64,000 bases of DNA from Maribacter hydrothermalis (GCF_001913155.1 NZ_CP018760.1:1612001-1676000), one strand, 5' to 3'; shown: positions 34,679 to 45,654, counted from the stretch's first letter. Notes: generated from the letters alone by a model not told the origin. Translations and numbers: made by a program.

Positions 34679-36523
34679 TTACTCCACGGTAACCGATTTT
34701 GCTAAATTTCTTGGTTGATCTACATTACAACCTCTCATAACCGCAATATGGTAAGAAATTAGTTGTAAAGGAATCGTAGTTAATAATGGTGTTAAACTTT
34801 CTAAAGTCTCCGGCACTTCAATTACATGATCCGCCAAATCTCTTACTTGTTCATCGCCCTCCGTAACAATTGCAATAATTTTACCTTTTCTAGATTTTAT
34901 TTCCTGGATATTACTAACCACTTTTTCGTAATGTCCTTTTTTAGTAGCTATTACAAAAACTGGCATATGCTCATCTATCAAAGCAATTGGACCATGTTTC
35001 ATTTCTGCAGCAGGGTACCCTTCAGCATGAATATAACTAATTTCCTTTAACTTAAGAGCACCTTCCAGTGCAACAGGGAAATTATAACCTCTACCTAAAT
35101 AAAGGCAATTAGTAGAATCTTTATAGACATCAGCAATTATTTCAATTAATGGGTTTGATTGTAATGCTATTTCTACTTTACTTGGAATTGTTGCCAATTC
35201 TGTTAAGTGTTCACGATATTTTGTTTCTGAAAAAACACCTTTTGCCTTTGCTAATCTTAAGGCCATTAAAGTTAAAACTGTAATTTGAGTTGTAAATGCT
35301 TTCGTTGAAGCCACTCCAATTTCAGGACCAGCATGAGTATAAGCACCAGCATCGGTTTCCCTAGCGATAGATGATCCAACCACATTACAAACCCCAAATA
35401 CAAACGCTCCTCTTTCCTTTGCTAATTTTATTGCCGCCAAAGTATCTGCTGTTTCACCAGACTGTGAAATGGCTATAAGAATGTCTTTATCCGTTATAAC
35501 GGGATTTCTATATCTAAACTCCGAAGCGTATTCTACTTCTACAGGGATTCTCGCTAAATCTTCAAATATATATTCTGCTACCAGACCTGCATGCCATGAC
35601 GTTCCACAAGCCACAATAATAATTCTATTGGCATTTAGGAACTTTTCCATGTTCTGCTCAATCCCAGACATTTTAACTAAACCTTGTTCTGCTAATAAAC
35701 GACCTCTGTATGTGTCTTTAATTGCTCTAGGTTGCTCATAAATTTCCTTTAACATAAAGTGATCATAACCACCTTTCTCAATTTCCTCAAGATTCATCTG
35801 CAATTCCAATATCCTAGGATAAGCAACGGCATCATCTTTAATTTTTCTAAGTTTTATTTCTTTACCCAACCTAATAATAGCCATTTCTTCATCTTCAAGA
35901 TAAATTGCATTATTGGTGAATTCGATAAATGGAGAAGCATCCGATGCTATGAAAAACTCATTCTCACCAATACCTATAGCTAGAGGGCTACCTAATTTGG
36001 CGACAACAATTTCATCTGGTTTTTGCTTATCAAAAACAGCTATGGCATAAGCACCTACAACTTGATTAAGAGCAATCTGTACCGCTTTACCAAGCTTTAC
36101 ATTTTCAGTTTTCTTTACTTCCTCAATAAGATTAACCAATACTTCTGTATCAGTGTCCGAATGAAATATATAACCTCTTTTTGTTAATTCCTTTTTAATA
36201 GATTCATAGTTTTCTATGATTCCATTATGAATTATTACCAGTTCACCAGAATTTGAATAGTGTGGATGAGAGTTTACATCGTTTGGAACACCATGAGTTG
36301 CCCAACGTGTATGACCAATTCCGATACTTCCTTTTTGAGAAATTTCCTTAGCCTTATTCTTTAAATCTTCAACCTTTCCTTTAGTTTTAGAAAGATTAAT
36401 TTGATTTCCATCAAATAATGCTATACCAGCACTATCGTAACCACGATATTCTAAACGTTGAAGACCTTTTATTATAATAGGAAAAGCTTCCCTATATCCT
36501 ATATATCCAACTATTCCACACAT
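34679..36523 (-). CDS. glmS: Glutamine-fructose-6-phosphate aminotransferase (isomerizing)
   Basis: 614 residues. It makes glucosamine-6-phosphate, the first step to UDP-GlcNAc for peptidoglycan and lipopolysaccharide. The N-terminal class II glutaminase begins MCGIVGYIG (Cys2 is the nucleophile after Met removal), with GIGHTRWATHG downstream. Two SIS domains follow (ACGTSWHAGL, ISQSGETADTLAA, GRGYNFPVALEGALKLKEISY). It ends with the family signature NLAKSVTVE. It is complete and normal in length, with a strong terminator downstream. Confidence 0.98.
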   Translation of the reverse strand: MCGIVGYIGYREAFPIIIKGLQRLEYRGYDSAGIALFDGNQINLSKTKGKVEDLKNKAKEISQKGSIGIGHTRWATHGVPNDVNSHPHYSNSGELVIIHNGIIENYESIKKELTKRGYIFHSDTDTEVLVNLIEEVKKTENVKLGKAVQIALNQVVGAYAIAVFDKQKPDEIVVAKLGSPLAIGIGENEFFIASDASPFIEFTNNAIYLEDEEMAIIRLGKEIKLRKIKDDAVAYPRILELQMNLEEIEKGGYDHFMLKEIYEQPRAIKDTYRGRLLAEQGLVKMSGIEQNMEKFLNANRIIIVACGTSWHAGLVAEYIFEDLARIPVEVEYASEFRYRNPVITDKDILIAISQSGETADTLAAIKLAKERGAFVFGVCNVVGSSIARETDAGAYTHAGPEIGVASTKAFTTQITVLTLMALRLAKAKGVFSETKYREHLTELATIPSKVEIALQSNPLIEIIADVYKDSTNCLYLGRGYNFPVALEGALKLKEISYIHAEGYPAAEMKHGPIALIDEHMPVFVIATKKGHYEKVVSNIQEIKSRKGKIIAIVTEGDEQVRDLADHVIEVPETLESLTPLLTTIPLQLISYHIAVMRGCNVDQPRNLAKSVTVE

Positions 36524-36655
36524 AAATAAAACTATTTAATGATTTTATGATAATTTTCGCCTACAATATTAAAACATCGCTTAGAAATATTATCTCTGTT
36601 TAGGTTATACAACGTTAATAATCTATAAAGTGATATACCTAAACTAAAAAAATGT

Positions 36656-38569
<1,914 letters not shown>

Positions 38570-38571
38570 GA

Positions 38572-39381
38572 TTATTTTAAAACTTCGGTGTTATAAAAAT
38601 TAGCATATGCCTCCTCAAATTCTTGAACAGGTACATATGGCAACACTGGTTTTTCTTGGTTGGATATATGGTTTTCTAATTCTTCTGGAATATCTTCCGA
38701 AGCTAAAATAATTGCATCTGCATAATCCACAGCTACCTTTAACAAATTATTATAAGTTGGCTCCGCTAAAGATGCAATAGCCTCATCTGGAATGCCATCA
38801 AAGGCAATCTTATTTAGCATATCCTTATCTAAAGTACCTTCAAAGGTTTTTCCATAAACAGACAATACAATTTTACTATCGGCAAAAAGAGGCTCATCAG
38901 CATAGAAATTTTTCAAATACAAAGGCAATAAGCTAGCCATCCATCCATGAACATGAATTATATCTGGCGACCAATTCAATTTTTTCACAGTCTCCATAAC
39001 GCCTTTTGCAAAGAAAATTGCACGTTGATCATTATCTGGAAAAAGGTTACCTTGTTTGTCGGTAAATGTAGCCTTACGTTTAAAGTATTCTTCATTATCT
39101 ATGAAGTAAACCTGTATTCTTTCTTTTGGTATGGAAGCTACCTTAATGATTAATGGCATATCCATATCATTAATGACCAAATTCATTCCTGAAAGTCTAA
39201 TTACTTCGTGTAATTGATGCCTTCTCTCGTTTATGTTACCATATCTTGGCATGAATATCCTAATTTGACCACCATTGCTGTTGACCATTCTAGGCGCTTC
39301 ATAAGACATTAGGGAAACTTCGTTTTCGGGTAAGTAAGGAACTAATTCAGAAGATACAAATAATATCTTTTTACCATTCAT
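38572..39381 (-). CDS. GT5-type glycogen/starch synthase-like protein, N-terminal domain only
   Basis: 269 residues. The sequence begins GKKILFVSSELVPYLPENEVS, corresponding to the first strand and ADP-glucose loop region of glycogen synthases (family KVGGLADV replaced here). It contains WSPDIIHVHGWMASLLPLYL, the conserved DxxHxHxW block. It stops after the N-terminal Rossmann half; the second GT-B domain with the donor-binding site is absent. The gene is intact and such half-length proteins next to panC are known from Bacteroidota, so it is not a fragment of a broken gene. Catalytic activity is doubtful. It is divergent from panC with a -7 box at 39418-39425. Confidence 0.82.
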   Translation of the reverse strand: MNGKKILFVSSELVPYLPENEVSLMSYEAPRMVNSNGGQIRIFMPRYGNINERRHQLHEVIRLSGMNLVINDMDMPLIIKVASIPKERIQVYFIDNEEYFKRKATFTDKQGNLFPDNDQRAIFFAKGVMETVKKLNWSPDIIHVHGWMASLLPLYLKNFYADEPLFADSKIVLSVYGKTFEGTLDKDMLNKIAFDGIPDEAIASLAEPTYNNLLKVAVDYADAIILASEDIPEELENHISNQEKPVLPYVPVQEFEEAYANFYNTEVLK

Positions 39382-39417
39382 AAAGGTTATATTTTATTTT
39401 TCACTGGTACGTAAACG

Positions 39418-39425
39418 CAAAATTA
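39418..39425 (-). promoter_or_regulatory. Flavobacterial -7 promoter element of the GT5-like/DUF4270 operon
   Basis: The minus strand reads TAATTTTG, an exact TAnnTTTG match 37 bases upstream of the ATG. Confidence 0.45.
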
Positions 39426-39456
39426 CAAAAAATATAGAGATTAGCAGTATTTATAG

Positions 39457-39464
39457 TAAGTTTG
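39457..39464 (+). promoter_or_regulatory. Flavobacterial -7 promoter element of panC
   Basis: TAAGTTTG is an exact TAnnTTTG match. The predicted transcription start is near 39470, so the ATG at 39472 would be almost at the 5' end, while the ATG at 39484 would have a short leader. This influences the panC start choice. Confidence 0.5.
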
Positions 39465-39483
39465 CTCGCTAATGAACTTTTCA

Positions 39484-40329
39484 ATGGTGGTAGTAAAGAC
39501 CAAAAAAGAGCTTTTAAGTGAATTAAATAATATAGATAGCAGTATTGCACTTGGTCTGGTACCTACAATGGGTGCACTTCATCAAGGGCATGCATCGCTT
39601 ATAAAAAAAGCAGTTTCTGAAAACCAAAAGGTGGTTGTAAGTATTTTTGTAAATCCTACGCAATTTAATAATAAAGAGGATTTAGTAAAATATCCAAAAA
39701 CGTTAGATGCTGATATAAATTTAATATCGGCTATATCTAAAGAAATAATCGTTTTCGTACCTGAGGTATCAGAACTTTACCCTAAACAGGTTAAAACTAA
39801 AATTTATCATTTTGATGGTCTTGATAAAGTCATGGAAGGCGAATTTAGAGATAATCACTTTAATGGTGTTGGCACTATTGTGGAAGCACTTTTAAACCTT
39901 ATTAAACCCACACGTGCATATTTCGGCGAAAAGGACTATCAGCAACTACGTATTATTCAAAAACTAGTAGAAATACAGCAAATTCCAGTTGAAATTATTG
40001 GTTGTGAAATAGTACGGGAAAAACACGGGCTAGCCATGAGTTCTAGAAATGAAAGGTTAAGTAAAAAAATACGACAAAAGGCCGAGTTTATTTACGAAAC
40101 GTTAAAGACTGCCAAACAAAAATTTGGCACGGAAAGTGTTCTAGATGTGAAGGAGTGGGTAGTGAAGCAATTTAACGATAACATTGATTTTCAATTAGAA
40201 TATTTTGAAATCACAGATGTGAACACGTTGACACCTATCATTAAAAAAAATACAAATACAAAACAAAGGGCTTTTATTGCAGTTTATGCTGAGGAAGTAA
40301 GACTAATTGACAATATAGCTCTTAATTAA
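39484..40329 (+). CDS. panC: Pantothenate synthetase PanC
   Basis: 281 residues from the ATG giving MVVVKTKKEL; an ATG four codons upstream (39472) is equally in frame. It joins pantoate and beta-alanine with ATP. Signature motifs: LVPTMGALHQGHASLI with the HxGH nucleotide site, VSIFVNPTQFNNKEDL, GVGTIVEALLNLIKPTRAYFGEKDYQQL and the KMSKS-like MSSRNERLS. It is complete and followed 13 bases later by panD, which makes beta-alanine, so the pair forms one pathway segment. Confidence 0.95.
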   Translation: MVVVKTKKELLSELNNIDSSIALGLVPTMGALHQGHASLIKKAVSENQKVVVSIFVNPTQFNNKEDLVKYPKTLDADINLISAISKEIIVFVPEVSELYPKQVKTKIYHFDGLDKVMEGEFRDNHFNGVGTIVEALLNLIKPTRAYFGEKDYQQLRIIQKLVEIQQIPVEIIGCEIVREKHGLAMSSRNERLSKKIRQKAEFIYETLKTAKQKFGTESVLDVKEWVVKQFNDNIDFQLEYFEITDVNTLTPIIKKNTNTKQRAFIAVYAEEVRLIDNIALN

Positions 40330-40342
40330 TTAATTTTGCACA

Positions 40343-40693
40343 ATGCAAGTAGAAGTAGTTAAATCAAAAATACACCGAGTAAAGGTTACAGGTGCAGACT
40401 TAAATTATGTAGGTAGCATTACTATTGATGAAGATCTAATGGATGCCGCAAACTTTATACGAGGTGAAAAAGTTCAAATTGTTAACAATAACAACGGAGA
40501 ACGTCTTGAAACTTATATTATACCTGGACCAAGAAAAAGTGGAGAAATTACCTTAAATGGAGCCGCGGCAAGAAAAGTTTCTGTAGGTGATGTACTCATT
40601 TTAATTTCATATACTTGGATGGATATAGAAGATGCAAAAAAATTCAATCCGTCTTTAGTTTTCCCTAATGAAGCAAATAATTTATTGACGTAA
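40343..40693 (+). CDS. panD: Aspartate 1-decarboxylase PanD
   Basis: 116 residues, pyruvoyl-dependent enzyme made as a proenzyme. The self-cleavage site is G24-S25 in YVGSITID, giving the catalytic pyruvoyl group from Ser25. [35 protein letters not shown] and the double-psi barrel pattern are normal. It decarboxylates aspartate to beta-alanine for PanC just upstream. Confidence 0.97.
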   Translation: MQVEVVKSKIHRVKVTGADLNYVGSITIDEDLMDAANFIRGEKVQIVNNNNGERLETYIIPGPRKSGEITLNGAAARKVSVGDVLILISYTWMDIEDAKKFNPSLVFPNEANNLLT

Positions 40694-40695
40694 TC

Positions 40696-41661
40696 TTGAC
40701 GAATACACTAAAAAAAAATCTTAAGATTATACTCCCAATTGCATTGGGAGTTTTTTTAGTTTGGTATTCTTATAATTCCACTACACCAGAAAATAGAAAA
40801 GAAATAATCTTTTACATTAAAGAGGCAGACCCGCTTTATGTTTTTCTTTCTGTTTTATTAGGTGTGCTAGGCCACGTTTCCAGAGCTATTCGTTGGAATT
40901 ATCTTTTAGAACCCTTAGGCTACAAACCGCGCCTAAGCAATAATGTTTTGATTATCTTGACCTCCTATTTTGCCAATTTAGGAATTCCTAGAACAGGTGA
41001 AGTACTAAGAGCAACAGCACTTACCACTTATGAAGGCGTACCTTTTGAAAAAGGGTTTGGCACTATAGTTACAGAACGGGTCATTGATGTAATAATGCTT
41101 CTTGGCATAGTCATGATTGCATTTTTACTACAAACCGATGTAATTATGGCCATGCTGCAAGAACGTGGATTTAATTTAAACGGCTTACTAGTTTTAGCAG
41201 CAGTTGGATTAATCGTATTCGTAGTTTTTATTGTTTTTATTAAAAAATCTAAAAGCCTATTTGCGCAAAAAATTAAAACATTTGTAAAAGGACTGCTAGA
41301 TGGGGTTTTTAGCATCTTTAAAATGAAGCATAAATGGCTTTTTATTATTCACACTTTATTTATTTGGGCATGTTATATTGGCATGCTGTGGATTATAAAA
41401 TTTACCGTACCAGAAACCATATCTCTATCTTTAAGTCAATTACTCGTAGCCTTTGTAGCAGGGGCTTTCGCTATGGCCACTACAAATGGAGGAATAGGTC
41501 TTTACCCCATTGCCGTTAGTAGTGCGTTGACCATTTTCGGTATAAGTGCAGTATCCGGTGATGCCTTTGGATGGATAATTTGGATTGCCCAAACATTAAT
41601 GATAGTTGTTTTTGGTGCAATATCTTTTCTTTTATTACCGTTATTGAACAGAATCAAATAG
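40696..41661 (+). CDS. Flippase-like (LPG synthase transmembrane region, UPF0104) membrane protein
   Basis: 321 residues from a TTG start 2 bases after panD, so likely in the pan operon. It has about eight membrane helices. Family landmarks are RAIRWNYLLEPLG near the N-terminus, GIPRTGEVLRATALTTYEGVPFEKGFGTIVTERVIDV (conserved RxGExxR and TERxxD), and NGGIGLYPIAVSSAL near the C-terminus. It corresponds to the transmembrane half of MprF/aglD-like proteins, lacking the aminoacyl-transferase half. It may move lipids or lipid-linked intermediates across the inner membrane; the substrate is unknown. Confidence 0.85.
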   Translation: MTNTLKKNLKIILPIALGVFLVWYSYNSTTPENRKEIIFYIKEADPLYVFLSVLLGVLGHVSRAIRWNYLLEPLGYKPRLSNNVLIILTSYFANLGIPRTGEVLRATALTTYEGVPFEKGFGTIVTERVIDVIMLLGIVMIAFLLQTDVIMAMLQERGFNLNGLLVLAAVGLIVFVVFIVFIKKSKSLFAQKIKTFVKGLLDGVFSIFKMKHKWLFIIHTLFIWACYIGMLWIIKFTVPETISLSLSQLLVAFVAGAFAMATTNGGIGLYPIAVSSALTIFGISAVSGDAFGWIIWIAQTLMIVVFGAISFLLLPLLNRIK

Positions 41662-41688
41662 TAATATTACTATTTACAATTACCATTT

Positions 41689-42831
41689 ATGCGTTATGTA
41701 CCTATAATATTCGCACTGCTATTTGGCATTACAAGTTATTCCCAAACTACTCAAGAAATATTTGAGTCCTTTAAACTACAAGAAAGACGAGACGTACATT
41801 ACTATTTTCCCGATAGAATGGACGAAAACAAAAAGTACCCTCTTATTATAGTTCTTGATGCAGAATATCTTTTTGAACAAGTTGTTGCTTCATCAAAATT
41901 TTATAGCCGTTTTCATGGCATGCCACAAAGTATTGTTGTTGGTATTGACCAAAGTAAAAACGATTTAAGATTTGAAGATTGTGCTTTTGATCCAGATAGT
42001 GGTTTACCTTCAGAAAAAGGAAAAAAATTTTATGAGTTTATTGGAATGGAACTTATTCCCTATTTAGATTTAAACTATAGTACAGCACCATTTAAAATGA
42101 TTGTAGGTTACGACATTTCTGCAAGTTTTATGAATTATTGGTTATTTAAGGATAACTCCATTTTTGACGCCTATATTAGTATTTCCCCAACTTTAGCTCC
42201 AGAAATGGAGTCAAGAGTACCCATGAGACTCAACACTTTCGAAAATCAAATATTCTATCAACTTATAGTTGAAGGTGAAGACAGTAATGACAAGCAAAGA
42301 ATTATGACTATGAACAATAGCATTAAAGCTTTAGAAAAAGAGTCATTACATTATTTCTTTGATGAATATACGAATGCCGATCATATTTCTGTAGCTACCT
42401 ATGGTATTGGAAAAGCATTCGACAATATTTTTGGAATGTTTAAACCAATTAGTCCAAAAGAGTATAAAACACAAATACTTACTAGCGAAGAACCTGTATT
42501 TGATTATTTAGAGAAAAAATACCAAGGAATTGTTGATGTTTTTGGCTTCAGTAAACCTGTAGAGCTCAATGATATTATGGCAATTTATGCGGCTTCTAGA
42601 AAAAAAGAAGATTTTGAATCCTTAAAACCTTTAGCAGATCTTTGTAAAAAAGAATACCCTGAAACTATGTTAGGCTTTTATTTTGAAGCCGAATATTACG
42701 AGCAATTAGGTGAACCAAAAAAAGCACTTAAAACATTTGAAAAAGCTTTTCAAATGGAAGAAATAGATTTTTTAACCAAAGAAATGGCCCTTGAAAAAAT
42801 GGATGCACTAAAAGCTGATTTCGGCTTTTAA
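41689..42831 (+). CDS. Secreted alpha/beta-hydrolase (esterase D-like) protein with Asp at the nucleophile position
   Basis: 380 residues with a signal peptide (about 1-19, ending SYSQ). Residues about 30-280 follow the putative esterase (Fes/EstD) fold: KKYPLIIVLDAEYLFEQV, VVGIDQSKNDLRFEDC and GMELIPYLDLNY. At the nucleophile elbow, where GxSxG is expected, the sequence is G140-Y-D142-I-S144. The serine is therefore replaced by aspartate and the last glycine by serine. A histidine follows in NADHISVATYG. The C-terminal 60 residues form a TPR-like helical pair (YYEQLGEPKKALKTFEKAF). It may be an inactive or mechanistically altered hydrolase. Confidence 0.72.
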   Translation: MRYVPIIFALLFGITSYSQTTQEIFESFKLQERRDVHYYFPDRMDENKKYPLIIVLDAEYLFEQVVASSKFYSRFHGMPQSIVVGIDQSKNDLRFEDCAFDPDSGLPSEKGKKFYEFIGMELIPYLDLNYSTAPFKMIVGYDISASFMNYWLFKDNSIFDAYISISPTLAPEMESRVPMRLNTFENQIFYQLIVEGEDSNDKQRIMTMNNSIKALEKESLHYFFDEYTNADHISVATYGIGKAFDNIFGMFKPISPKEYKTQILTSEEPVFDYLEKKYQGIVDVFGFSKPVELNDIMAIYAASRKKEDFESLKPLADLCKKEYPETMLGFYFEAEYYEQLGEPKKALKTFEKAFQMEEIDFLTKEMALEKMDALKADFGF

Positions 42832-42875
42832 TTTATTATAAACAGCTAATCCCAAATTAGCCTAACCTACTTAAT

Positions 42876-43046
42876 ATGATTAAAGTTGACGCAATGTACT
42901 TCGTCTTTTCCGGAGTACTTTTTACGTATTTTGGATTGAAAGGAGATTTTATTTTAACCTATAACGGAATTGCCTTATTTATGGCATGGGCATCATTTTT
43001 TCTTGCCTTTAGCGCTATTAAAAAAGAAAAGTCCAATGATAATTAA
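42876..43046 (+). CDS. Small two-helix membrane protein, function unknown
   Basis: An ATG-initiated frame of 56 codons ending at TAA. The product has two hydrophobic segments (about residues 6-18 and 27-46) separated by LKGDFILTYNG, and a charged tail KKEKSNDN, compatible with a small inner-membrane hairpin. Codon use resembles that of its neighbours and it fills the gap between the esterase-like gene and radA on the same strand. I do not recognise the family. A short inverted repeat (42845-42861) precedes it. Confidence 0.6.
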   Translation: MIKVDAMYFVFSGVLFTYFGLKGDFILTYNGIALFMAWASFFLAFSAIKKEKSNDN

Positions 43047-43119
43047 ACTATAATTTCATTCTACCTTTTACTCATTTCAAACTTCTTGCTACCTTTAGCC
43101 TTGTCAGTAAAAGCTAAAG

Positions 43120-44481
43120 ATGGCCAAAACAAAAACTGCATTTTTTTGTCAAAATTGCGGAACACAGTATGCTAAATGGGTAGGACAATGTTCTGCCTGT
43201 AAACAATGGAATACCGTTGTAGAAGAAGTAGTACAAAAAGAAGAGAAGGCAAATTGGAAGTCATCTTCACAGAGCTCTAAAAGAGTTTCCAAACCTCTTT
43301 TAGTTAATGAAATAAGTATTGAAAAAGAAGTCCGTTTAAATACTTTTGACCTAGAATTCAATAGGGTTCTTGGCGGAGGCCTAGTACCAGGTGCATTAGT
43401 TTTACTTGGTGGAGAGCCCGGAGTTGGCAAAAGCACCTTATTACTGCAAATTGCTTTAAAACTACCTTATAAAACCTTATATGTTTCTGGGGAAGAAAGT
43501 CAAAAGCAAATTAAAATGCGGGCAGATAGGATTCACCCAAATAGCGAAACTTGCTTTATTCTTACTGAGACTAAAACACAGAATATTTTTAAGCAAATTG
43601 AAGCTACTGAACCAGATATCGTAGTTATAGACTCTATACAAACACTACACTCCGATTATATTGAATCTGCTGCAGGCAGTATTTCTCAAATACGAGAGTG
43701 TACTGCAGAGCTAATAAAGTTTGCTAAGGAAACGAATACCCCCGTTATACTTATTGGTCATATTACTAAAGATGGTTCTATTGCCGGGCCAAAAATATTG
43801 GAACATATGGTTGACACGGTACTTCAATTTGAAGGTGACCGCAATTACGTATATAGACTATTAAGATCCTTAAAGAATAGATTTGGTTCAACCGCAGAAC
43901 TCGGTATTTATGAAATGCAGGGTAGCGGTTTAAGAGAGGTCAATAACCCCTCTGAAGTCTTGATTTCTAAAAATGATGAAGGTTTAAGCGGTACTGCCAT
44001 AGCTTCTACTGTTGAAGGTATGCGCCCTCTTTTAATTGAAATTCAAGCATTGGTAAGCACAGCTGTATATGGTACACCTCAACGATCTACAACAGGCTAT
44101 AATGCAAAACGATTAAATATGCTATTGGCTGTTTTGGAAAAGCGAGCAGGTTTTAAATTAGGCGCTAAAGATGTTTTTTTAAATATTACCGGCGGTATTT
44201 CTGTTGACGACCCAGCTATTGACTTGGCGGTTGTAGCTGCAATTCTTTCAAGCAATGAAGATATCCCTATCGATAAAGGAATTTGTTTCGCTGCAGAAGT
44301 AGGTTTAGCAGGGGAAATAAGACCAGTACAAAGAGTAGAGCAACGTATTTTGGAAGCCGAAAAATTAGGCTACACAACAATAATAGTTTCCAAAAACAAC
44401 AAAATTGGGCTGAAATCTACCAAGATAAAAATTCTATTAGCATCAAAAATTGAAGAAGTTGCCGGTAATTTATTTGGTTAA
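43120..44481 (+). CDS. radA: DNA repair protein RadA
   Basis: 453 residues. It has an N-terminal zinc finger with C10, C13, C24 and C27 (FFCQNCGTQY / GQCSACKQW), then a RecA-like ATPase with Walker A GGEPGVGKSTLLLQ and the RadA-specific LKNRFGSTAELGIYEM motif. A C-terminal Lon protease-like domain follows (about 310-450) without catalytic Ser-Lys function. It drives branch migration in recombination. A near-consensus -7 box TACCTTTA (43090-43097) lies 22 bases before the ATG. Its stop overlaps the end of a small minus-strand frame. Confidence 0.96.
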   Translation: MAKTKTAFFCQNCGTQYAKWVGQCSACKQWNTVVEEVVQKEEKANWKSSSQSSKRVSKPLLVNEISIEKEVRLNTFDLEFNRVLGGGLVPGALVLLGGEPGVGKSTLLLQIALKLPYKTLYVSGEESQKQIKMRADRIHPNSETCFILTETKTQNIFKQIEATEPDIVVIDSIQTLHSDYIESAAGSISQIRECTAELIKFAKETNTPVILIGHITKDGSIAGPKILEHMVDTVLQFEGDRNYVYRLLRSLKNRFGSTAELGIYEMQGSGLREVNNPSEVLISKNDEGLSGTAIASTVEGMRPLLIEIQALVSTAVYGTPQRSTTGYNAKRLNMLLAVLEKRAGFKLGAKDVFLNITGGISVDDPAIDLAVVAAILSSNEDIPIDKGICFAAEVGLAGEIRPVQRVEQRILEAEKLGYTTIIVSKNNKIGLKSTKIKILLASKIEEVAGNLFG

Positions 44482-44585
44482 CGTTTATCCCTCATTATCC
44501 TTGCTACAACCATTATTATTATAATTACAATAAGAATTACCACTATTTGTCCAAAACCAACTTTTAACAAAACTAAGCTTTTCAT
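44478..44585 (-). CDS. 35-residue single-span membrane peptide downstream of the aldo/keto reductase gene
   Basis: An ATG-initiated frame of 35 codons on the minus strand, starting 1 base after the aldo/keto reductase stop and ending 3 bases inside the radA 3' end. The product begins MKSLVLLKVGFGQIVV, continues as one very hydrophobic Ile/Val-rich helix (about residues 12-28) and ends ARIMRDKR. The layout recalls the membrane helix of TatA-like proteins, but the FGxxKxPE hinge motif is missing. Tight linkage, ATG start and membrane-helix composition support it as a gene; conservation is untested. Confidence 0.5.
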   Translation of the reverse strand: MKSLVLLKVGFGQIVVILIVIIIIMVVARIMRDKR

Positions 44586-44586
44586 A

Positions 44587-45627
44587 TTATGGAGCTGGAT
44601 TTGGTATTAGGTTGTGAATTTCTTTTATATCTTTTAAAATATCATCAGTTAAGTTAACATCGATACTCCCAATATTTTCTTCTAATTGACGCATAGTAGT
44701 TGCGCCAATAATTGTACTTGTGACAAAAGACCTTGAGTTTACAAATGACAAAGCCATTTGTGCCAAAGTAAGCCCATTGGCCTGTGCTAGTTCAAAATAT
44801 TTCTTTGTTGCCGCTACCGCAGTTTCACTAACATATCTGTTATATTGAGGAAATAAACTTAACCGTGATCCTTCCGGTAATCTATCACCTAAATATTTAC
44901 CACTTAAAACACCAAAACCTAAAGGAGAATAAGCCAATAAACCTACTTGTTCCCGAGCAGAAATTTCTGCCATACCAACCTCAAACAATCTATTTAATAA
45001 GCTATAAGGGTTCTGTACGGTTATAGTTCTTGGTAATGTACCATGAACCTTACTTTCTTCTAAAAAACGCATCATGCCCCAAGGTGTTTCATTTGAAACT
45101 CCCACATGCCTAATTTTGCCTTCGCGAATTAAATCACGTAACGTTTCTAATACTTGATGAATATTGTCTTCCCAATAATCAGTTATATCATGTTTAAAAC
45201 CTCGTTGACCAAAATAATTTGTGCTTCTATCTGGCCAATGCAATTGATAAATATCAATATAGTCGGTTTGTAATCTTTCTAAACTACCCTCAACTGCAGA
45301 AATAATTGACTCTCTAGTAAAACCTGTAGTTCTAATAAATTTCGTCATTTCAGCCTTACCAGCTATTTTCGAAGCGAGTATTATATCTTCCCTGTTTCCA
45401 TTTTTTTTGAACCAATTGCCAATAATCTTCTCAGTAGCTGCATACCTATCTTTGTGTGCAGGTATTGGATATAATTCTGCAGTATCAAAAAAATTAATTC
45501 CTTTATCAATTGCAAAGTTAATTTGCTCATGGCCCTCGGTCTCTGTATTTTGATTGCCCCAGGTCATTGTACCCAAACATAGTTTACTTACTTCAATCTC
45601 TGTATGTGGTAATTTGGTATAGATCAT
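44587..45627 (-). CDS. Aldo/keto reductase, Tas-like
   Basis: 346 residues, TIM barrel using NADP(H). Catalytic tetrad: D48 and Y53 (FFDTAELYPIP), K87 (ILASKIAG) and H130 (DIYQLHWPDRSTNYFG). The insert after the tyrosine and the length resemble E. coli Tas. Cofactor region IIGATTMRQLEENI is near the C-terminus. The natural substrate is unknown. It has an exact -7 box at 45655-45662 and is followed at 1 base by a small membrane-peptide gene. Confidence 0.92.
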   Translation of the reverse strand: MIYTKLPHTEIEVSKLCLGTMTWGNQNTETEGHEQINFAIDKGINFFDTAELYPIPAHKDRYAATEKIIGNWFKKNGNREDIILASKIAGKAEMTKFIRTTGFTRESIISAVEGSLERLQTDYIDIYQLHWPDRSTNYFGQRGFKHDITDYWEDNIHQVLETLRDLIREGKIRHVGVSNETPWGMMRFLEESKVHGTLPRTITVQNPYSLLNRLFEVGMAEISAREQVGLLAYSPLGFGVLSGKYLGDRLPEGSRLSLFPQYNRYVSETAVAATKKYFELAQANGLTLAQMALSFVNSRSFVTSTIIGATTMRQLEENIGSIDVNLTDDILKDIKEIHNLIPNPAP

Positions 45628-45654
45628 TTAATTTTTTTATTCTTAAATACAACG

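Noticed and set aside
38572..39381. GT5-like gene considered as a truncated pseudogene
   Set aside because: The frame is intact with a normal start and promoter, there is no remnant of a second domain downstream, and the following gene is unrelated and tightly coupled.
42845..42861. Inverted repeat gctaat / attagc after the esterase-like gene, considered as a terminator
   Set aside because: The stem is 6 bp and AT-rich and no T-tract follows on either strand.
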